This document shows positions 58,481 through 64,000 of a stretch of DNA of 64,000 nucleotides, one piece after another. Every line of letters begins with the position of its first letter. Positions within the stretch are counted from its first letter, which is position 1. Source of the stretch: Phoronis australis (Eukaryota; Phoronida; Phoronidae). Under the pieces are notes generated by a model, which was not told where the DNA came from, did not search any database, and saw nothing but the letters and a program-made list of their open reading frames with translations. Position numbers and translations under genes: made by a program. The stretch lies in NCBI GenBank assembly GCA_002633005.1, contig NMRA01000103.1:403612-467611 (forward strand), written 5' to 3'.

Positions 58481-61400
58481 GAAAGTGTTTGACTAATAAT
58501 TTTTGAAAATGGCTACTGAAAAGTTTTCAGTTGCTTTAGCCATTTTATCTAATACCTTTAAAAGTCTAGCCCGAGCCTAGATTTGGCCTACATTGTTTGT
58601 TATGACCACTTAAATCTTTGCATGCAGTTGCCCCATGTAAACTTGCAGCTTCTAAAAGTCATTTTGTAATTCCATAGGTCTTATAGTCCAAAAGTTTATT
58701 GGGTTACAAAAAGTCAAGTTTTGTCTGTGCTACATACATACATAATGTCTGTAATAACCTCAGTCTATTATTGTAAGGAATTATTTTTTGTTTTGTTAAT
58801 ACCACTTGTTAGTGTAAATAGGGTAAGAGTTCTCCAGTTTAGCGTTCCTAAAATTTGGGACCATGATATTCAAACCGAAATTGAATTTTATTGATTATCA
58901 AGATTAGGAGATGGGTAATCTTGGCGTTTTGTATCGGCAGTGTCTGGAAATTGACTTGGCAGTGCACAAAATCGTCAAAAGTTGCGCCACTGATGCAATA
59001 TTCTCATGTTGCGTTACGTTTGTCACTGATTGTAATTCTTAGATTAGGGATGGCCAACCATGTCTATTTCTATGACGAGCTCGGACCATGAGCAAAATAA
59101 TTTTTCACTGTGTAAAACAGAAGAATGATTTATCAAAATTCTACGCGATTGTGTCGTGGCAGAAGTGGAGCTCAGTACAGCTTGTTTCGGGCAAACTTGA
59201 TTGCACGTGTTCTAATTAAGATTGATCTATCTATGGGAATTCTTCACGAATTTGTCAAACCATATATTGGACAAATGACTTGTCAAGTTCCTCATCTAAT
59301 TTAAAGATTAATAAATTTTGGTGTACTTTTTACCTACTTCTCTGCTGTGTAGATGTTATGATTTAACGACATTTGGCAAAACTAATTCTATCTGAGCAAG
59401 TAATCAGTCTTTAAAAATTAGAATTCGGGCAATTTTGGCAATTATTTCTGTGCGAAAAAAGTTCATAATTACGATAATTATTGGCGTGCTGACAGGCTTT
59501 GAATTAGAAGTGATGTTTTTGAGTTATTTGTGTTGTGTGAAGCGAATGCCAGCCAGTGTTGGCTAATTGTCTGTGTACTTCTGGTACACTTGCATATGAT
59601 GAGGTGACCTCATGACTAGAATTTCTCAATTTAATCACCAGATGTAACTGAAATGGACTTTAACGTTGTCCACAACACTTCCGAAACTTTTCTTTATATT
59701 TTTTGTGTCTGTTTACAACCAGATATTTAGTTGAAGAGATACTAAATTGTTCTCGACTCGGCGGTGGTCTGTGTTGAGTTGCTGTTCACGCAGTCTCTAG
59801 TTAATACTTTTAATAAAAAAGTCCTGTGCTGTTCAGCCGAAAGGGAATATTCAACTCTGGGGGGTAAATTCCGGTTTTCCCTTCTAACAAAAGCGGCATT
59901 TAAATATTTGAAGTATTCACAATGGAACACTGTTGATTGCAGGCAAGCCTGCTGCCTGTTAGGCAGTTTGGGAAAAGCACTTGAACCAGATGTAAGAAGT
60001 GGCCTCTTTAATGCTTATCAGGTCTTTTCCAGCTAATAACACCACAAGTGTTTGGTCACACTGCATGTCCTAAGTGGTTTACACACCCTGCAGTGACACA
60101 TGTGTACCATTAGTGAGGGGTCAGAGGTTAGACTTTCACTGATAGATAATTATTTTTAACAGGTCAATGGCTCTGAGTGGAGAAACAACTACTAGCATAA
60201 ACCATCTTTACATATTGCAAATGCTGACTGTAGCTATTTTGGTAATAGTAAAGTTTTGGCTGAATATTTATTTGCACTATCATCCTCTCTCCCCTCCCAG
60301 CCAACTGGTTGGCTGAGCCTCATGTTTCAAGTATTTTGAAACAATAGATGTGGCTAGGAAGTGATAGCTGACACTGGCAAAAAAACAGGATATCATAATA
60401 TTAGTATGGTTATCTTAATTTATATGTCATGTCTGCAGCTGCTAAACTTGTCAGAGGGTGAAATGGGTTAGGAAACAGTGCAGACACATATAAATACTGG
60501 GCTGGTGATATTCATGGGTATGCCTAGAATGGCTGTGAGATTTTGTAGGTTGACAAATTGATTATCATCTCTTGGACTTGATAGGATTTCCTGTAACCTG
60601 GAATTTTACAGGATTGTAGGTATCGAAAGAGCCAGGCATTAGTTCCAGTCTGAAGTGCATAGTTTAGATCTGCAAGCCAATCACATGGGAAGCTGATGTG
60701 ATCCCGTGCTTCGCTTGGAAATCTGTGGCCTTATCTTTAGAACACTATGCGTTCTCTCTTCTCACAAGGAAACTTGCTCTAGGGAACGGGGCATGGTATT
60801 CACTCTGATCTGGAATTGCCAGCAAGATGAGTATTGGGTCATTTTGGGTCTCCCACCACCATCGGTAGTGATCAACGTTTGTGTTCGGAGATGCTAATTA
60901 GTATGCGTGGGGTTAAACAGTAATTAGTTGGCTTAGTGTTCAAGTTCATTTGCCAACTTTCATTCAGCCCTTTGGAGCCCAGCAGTAACTGTGCAAGTGA
61001 CCATTAGAAGGACTTATTACAGCATATTTTATTTCTGGTCCTGTTTCCTTTAAATTATCCACTCTGAAGTCTAAACATGCCAGGGTTTTCTTTGGGCTTG
61101 GGTTTCTTGTAAAATACACACAATTAGTTGGTAAATTAGCCTAAATGATTTCCTCTGCTAACAAGCAATTTAAGACCAATTTGTTTTGAAGAGCTCTTGG
61201 GGGGTTTTACCTCACAAATTGCCTTTGGAAATGAAATGTAAATATTTTCTCCGCCAATTAGGCCTAGACTTAATTAGTAGTAATTGTGATCTAAAACTGT
61301 AGGACTTTTGGGCTTTGGCTTTGAGTTCAAACAATATTGTGACTTCAAAAGTGTTTGCGTTGCGTAATTTAGACAGGTGTCAAATAATTCATATTTTTTG

Positions 61401-62184
61401 AGGCTATGCCCAATATGGCTGCTTGCAATTTTGCGTTCGTGTGTGATACCTTCAAGCTATTTTTCACTGATGACAAGATGTTTCACTCATTTACAGGTCT
61501 AATGTTTAAGCTCCATAGTATGAAAATTCCTTATTCTAAATTCCATTTTAAATTAGGTTGAAGTTAAAACGATTCTAAACCCCGTTTTGATGATTTTAAC
61601 CAATCCTCATTTTGTCACCTGCTCATGCACCTTTGTCATCTCATGTGAGTGATAAAAGCAGCCTGAAATAAACTAAAATCACATACTGTCGATGTCAAAG
61701 ATTGGATATTGTGGTTCTTGGTGGATGGTTCTGCCCTAACAGTTGTCCTGTAAATCACCTTAAATGCGTAGGTCATGCTTTTTCGTTTGGCAGACTGTGC
61801 AAAGAGTTTTCAAAATTTGCTCCAAACTTCTCAGGGTTGTTGAGGTTTACAGGGCATTATTCGGTTTCAGAGTTGGGAGAGTCGTTTTTAACATCTTTTA
61901 ATAGGCATCCTTTTGAAGAGTTATGATTTCTCTCAAATGTGAGAAATGCTACTCCCTTTAATGCAGCTTGAGTATATTGCACATTTTGGTCCTTATTGAA
62001 CTAGATTAGTCCTCGAAATTAAAACTTCAAATGTTTATGTTTAGCATAGCTCCCACCCCATAATTTATAAGCGAAAGACTTCCTTAAAAATGCCAGTGTC
62101 AGTGGCTGCACATAATTGACTTGGTCTGGTCAGGCGGCTAAGGCATCTGATTGATTCTCAATGACAACTTAGCTGGTTACACCA
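58481..62184. other. Mostly non-coding AT-rich DNA
   Basis: Apart from two splice-flanked plus-strand pieces noted under the 54368 candidate (59941-59990 and about 60669-60811), I see no supported gene. A degenerate tRNA-like segment lies near 62120-62190 (GGTCAGGCGGCTAAGGCATC), probably a SINE remnant. Confidence 0.4.
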
Positions 62185-62579
62185 GGGCCCGGTCTCCAAT
62201 CTTTTAACTCGAAATGGAACTTGAAATTAGGTTTGGCATTTTCTACTTTACTTTTGGGCGAACTCAAGATAAGTGTCTATTATTCTATGCTCGAGTACAC
62301 AATAACTTTCGTAGATAATTTATTGCCCTTAGTTCACAGTATGTAAACCCACTATTAAGTTCGAGTTTGAACTCGAAATTTTGAGTTTTTACTCGAGTTT
62401 GTAGCACGAATATAAGGGTCTTCAAGGGCAAACTTGAACTAGAAACTCCTATGCATAAACTATAATGTATTCGAGCACATTCTGATAACCAATTATCTTA
62501 AGTTCGCACAAAAGGAGCAGAGAAATTGCCAAAAATAGTTTCGAGTTCGTTTCGAGTACAAAGATTAGAGACCGGACCC
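62185..62579. mobile_element. Foldback element, CTCGAG-rich family, copy 2
   Basis: The left end GGGCCCGGTCTCCAATCTTT is matched in reverse complement by AAGATTAGAGACCGGACCC at the right end. Arms of about 150 bp contain TTGGCATTTTCTACTTTACT / GAGAAATTGCCAA and CTATGCTCGAGTACA / TGTATTCGAGCACA pairs. Same family as 21.3-21.7 kb. Confidence 0.85.
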
Positions 62580-62660
62580 AGGTTAACCAGGCAAAATCAG
62601 TCAAGTGCAACCTTTGTGACTTGACAATTTTAGCTTCCAAAACATACACGAATTGCTTAC

Positions 62661-62943
62661 CTTTGGGTGTTAAATAGTCATTTTTCAGTGATATGTTGGC
62701 ATATTCAGGTGTGAAATTTATATCCACGTTTTTAACTGCGCTTCTTGTGCTTCCTAAAGTTACAGTACTGGTAAAGGAACTGATGTAAACAAATCCATCA
62801 TTAGAGTAAATGTTCATCCTCAACTTCTCAAGATTTTTGTCCTTTAACTCCCATGCTCCACTTTGGACCCAGCCCAGGTTTTTTACCGTAAACTTGTGGG
62901 TTAACCCCTGGGTGCTTAAATTGGGAAACCCGGAGACGGGGGA
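62661..62943 (-). CDS. Exon of an unrecognised gene entering from the right
   Basis: A strong donor (CCCAAAG/GTAAGC at 62661/62660) ends a long open minus-strand frame reading NLGWVQSGAWELKDKNLEKL, NIYSNDGFVYISSF and VKNVDINFTPEYANISLKND. The pattern of alternating hydrophobic residues suggests beta structure. The upstream boundary is uncertain: cag at 62944 fits phase 0, but the 5' third overlaps repeat-like GGGTTAACCC sequence, and later acceptors near 62860-62890 are possible. Upstream exons would lie beyond 64 kb or in 63-64 kb, where I find none. Downstream exons are not identified. Confidence 0.4.
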
Positions 62944-64000
62944 CTGGGCGATTACCCAAGCAGTGAACGTTTAAACAGAAAAGTTAGCGAAAAGTTGGGG
63001 GTGGGCAATTATTCAAGCATTGGGTGCTTATGTCCAAGTTTTAGCCGAACTGGGCAAGCTTGCGGGGTGTTCATTCGAGCATGGAACTTGTAAGTTCGTT
63101 CAAACAGCGGAACCCAACAACAACCGCAAAGTTTCTCACGACTCAAACAGAAAGGAGATTTCGACTTTGAAAGTGTGATTTCACGAGAACGTTGCTAAAA
63201 ACTCAGATGCTTTCAAATATATTAGCACGCTGCAAAATTTCATACCACAGAGCTTTATGAAACTCGAATGGCAGCAAGTACTGTTTCAAATAAGTGAATG
63301 GGACTACATTTCGTTTCCAGCGCCATTGTATTGTTAGTGTTGTTCGTACAACTGTGTTTGGTTGGAACCTTTCCAGTCCCGTCTCGTCATTGTTAATGTC
63401 GTCTGGTATTAAACCTGATAAACTTTTGATTCACTGTTTAGTTTATCTGGTGCTGGATTAAAAACACGAATGATTCATTCCCGGCCGACACAAACCGTTT
63501 GCAATTACAACAAGAGGGGTGTGAATAATTGCTCCATTCAAATGTGGGTTGACCCAGGATATCAAAATCACATGCATTATGCGAGCAACTACAACGAGAG
63601 GGTGGTTGATTAATTGGTCATTTTAAATCTGAGTCAACCCAGGAGAAAAATCTAGCAAAATCACGTGTTCCGTCTGAAAATACGTGGCGATGTTTCAAAG
63701 TTTTACCTGTTCTCGCCAAAACACTCAAAAAACTTGGTCTACTGAACTCGAAAAAGCATCAGAAATGGTGCCTGATATGAAAAAATTAGGTAATTGAAAA
63801 AATTGTTACCTAGACAAACCTACGTCGGTGGTGACCAGGACGTAGGCCTAATTTGGCACCCACTGCAATGCTTCCATTGTCCCCAGTAGGCTTCTATCGG
63901 GTAGTTTCCCTGTTGTAAGGTATAGGTGTGATAGTATTGTCAGTGATGTTTATTGCAATGTTTGTAAAATAAAAGTTTATTGTATTCTCATTGGTGTCTT

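Noticed and set aside
62120-62190. tRNA gene-like sequence
   Set aside because: Box-like words are present but the cloverleaf stems do not pair; treated as a SINE remnant.

Overview
The window is nuclear DNA from an animal, most likely an aquatic invertebrate, though the sequence does not fix the species. Genes are split by GT-AG introns of 0.1 to 4 kb, coding density is low, and the space between exons is full of foldback (inverted-repeat) elements, tRNA-like SINEs, a decayed LINE fragment, minisatellites and microsatellites. There are no bacterial operons, CRISPR arrays or credible rRNA/tRNA genes. Exons were built by hand from splice signals and codon phase, so boundaries are predictions.

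Left part (1-21 kb). Two unrecognised genes lie on the minus strand: a small coiled-coil protein (1101-5517) and a Ser/acidic-rich protein (6294-11314). They may be one gene. Head-to-head with the second, from 11350, runs a plus-strand coiled-coil gene (to 13861). It is followed by a large SH3-domain protein gene (17530-20796) whose SH3 domain is split by a probable GC-AG intron holding a 244-base assembly gap.

Middle (21-33.5 kb). A poorly resolved minus-strand gene (22.1-23.1 kb, perhaps with an exon near 25.2 kb) precedes a clear EFCAB7 orthologue (27115-31359, minus), a ciliary Hedgehog-pathway scaffold. Here it has only two coding exons.

Right-middle (33.5-51.3 kb). A well-supported eight-exon plus-strand gene encodes a single-pass receptor: signal peptide, two Ig domains, one transmembrane helix and a 316-residue cytoplasmic tail. 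The last exon carries a RHIM-like amyloid motif (I-S-F-G-D-H-N). A cell-surface Ig receptor with a RHIM-like tail is the most interesting system here: it would couple extracellular recognition to amyloid-type innate immune or necroptosis-like signalling.

Right end (51.3-64 kb). This part is sparse. It holds a possible small basic protein gene (minus, 53350-55844) whose first exon lies in a 650-bp tandem duplication with a lone N at its junction, scattered plus-strand exon candidates (54.4-60.8 kb), and one good minus-strand exon at 62.7 kb of a gene entering from beyond the window.
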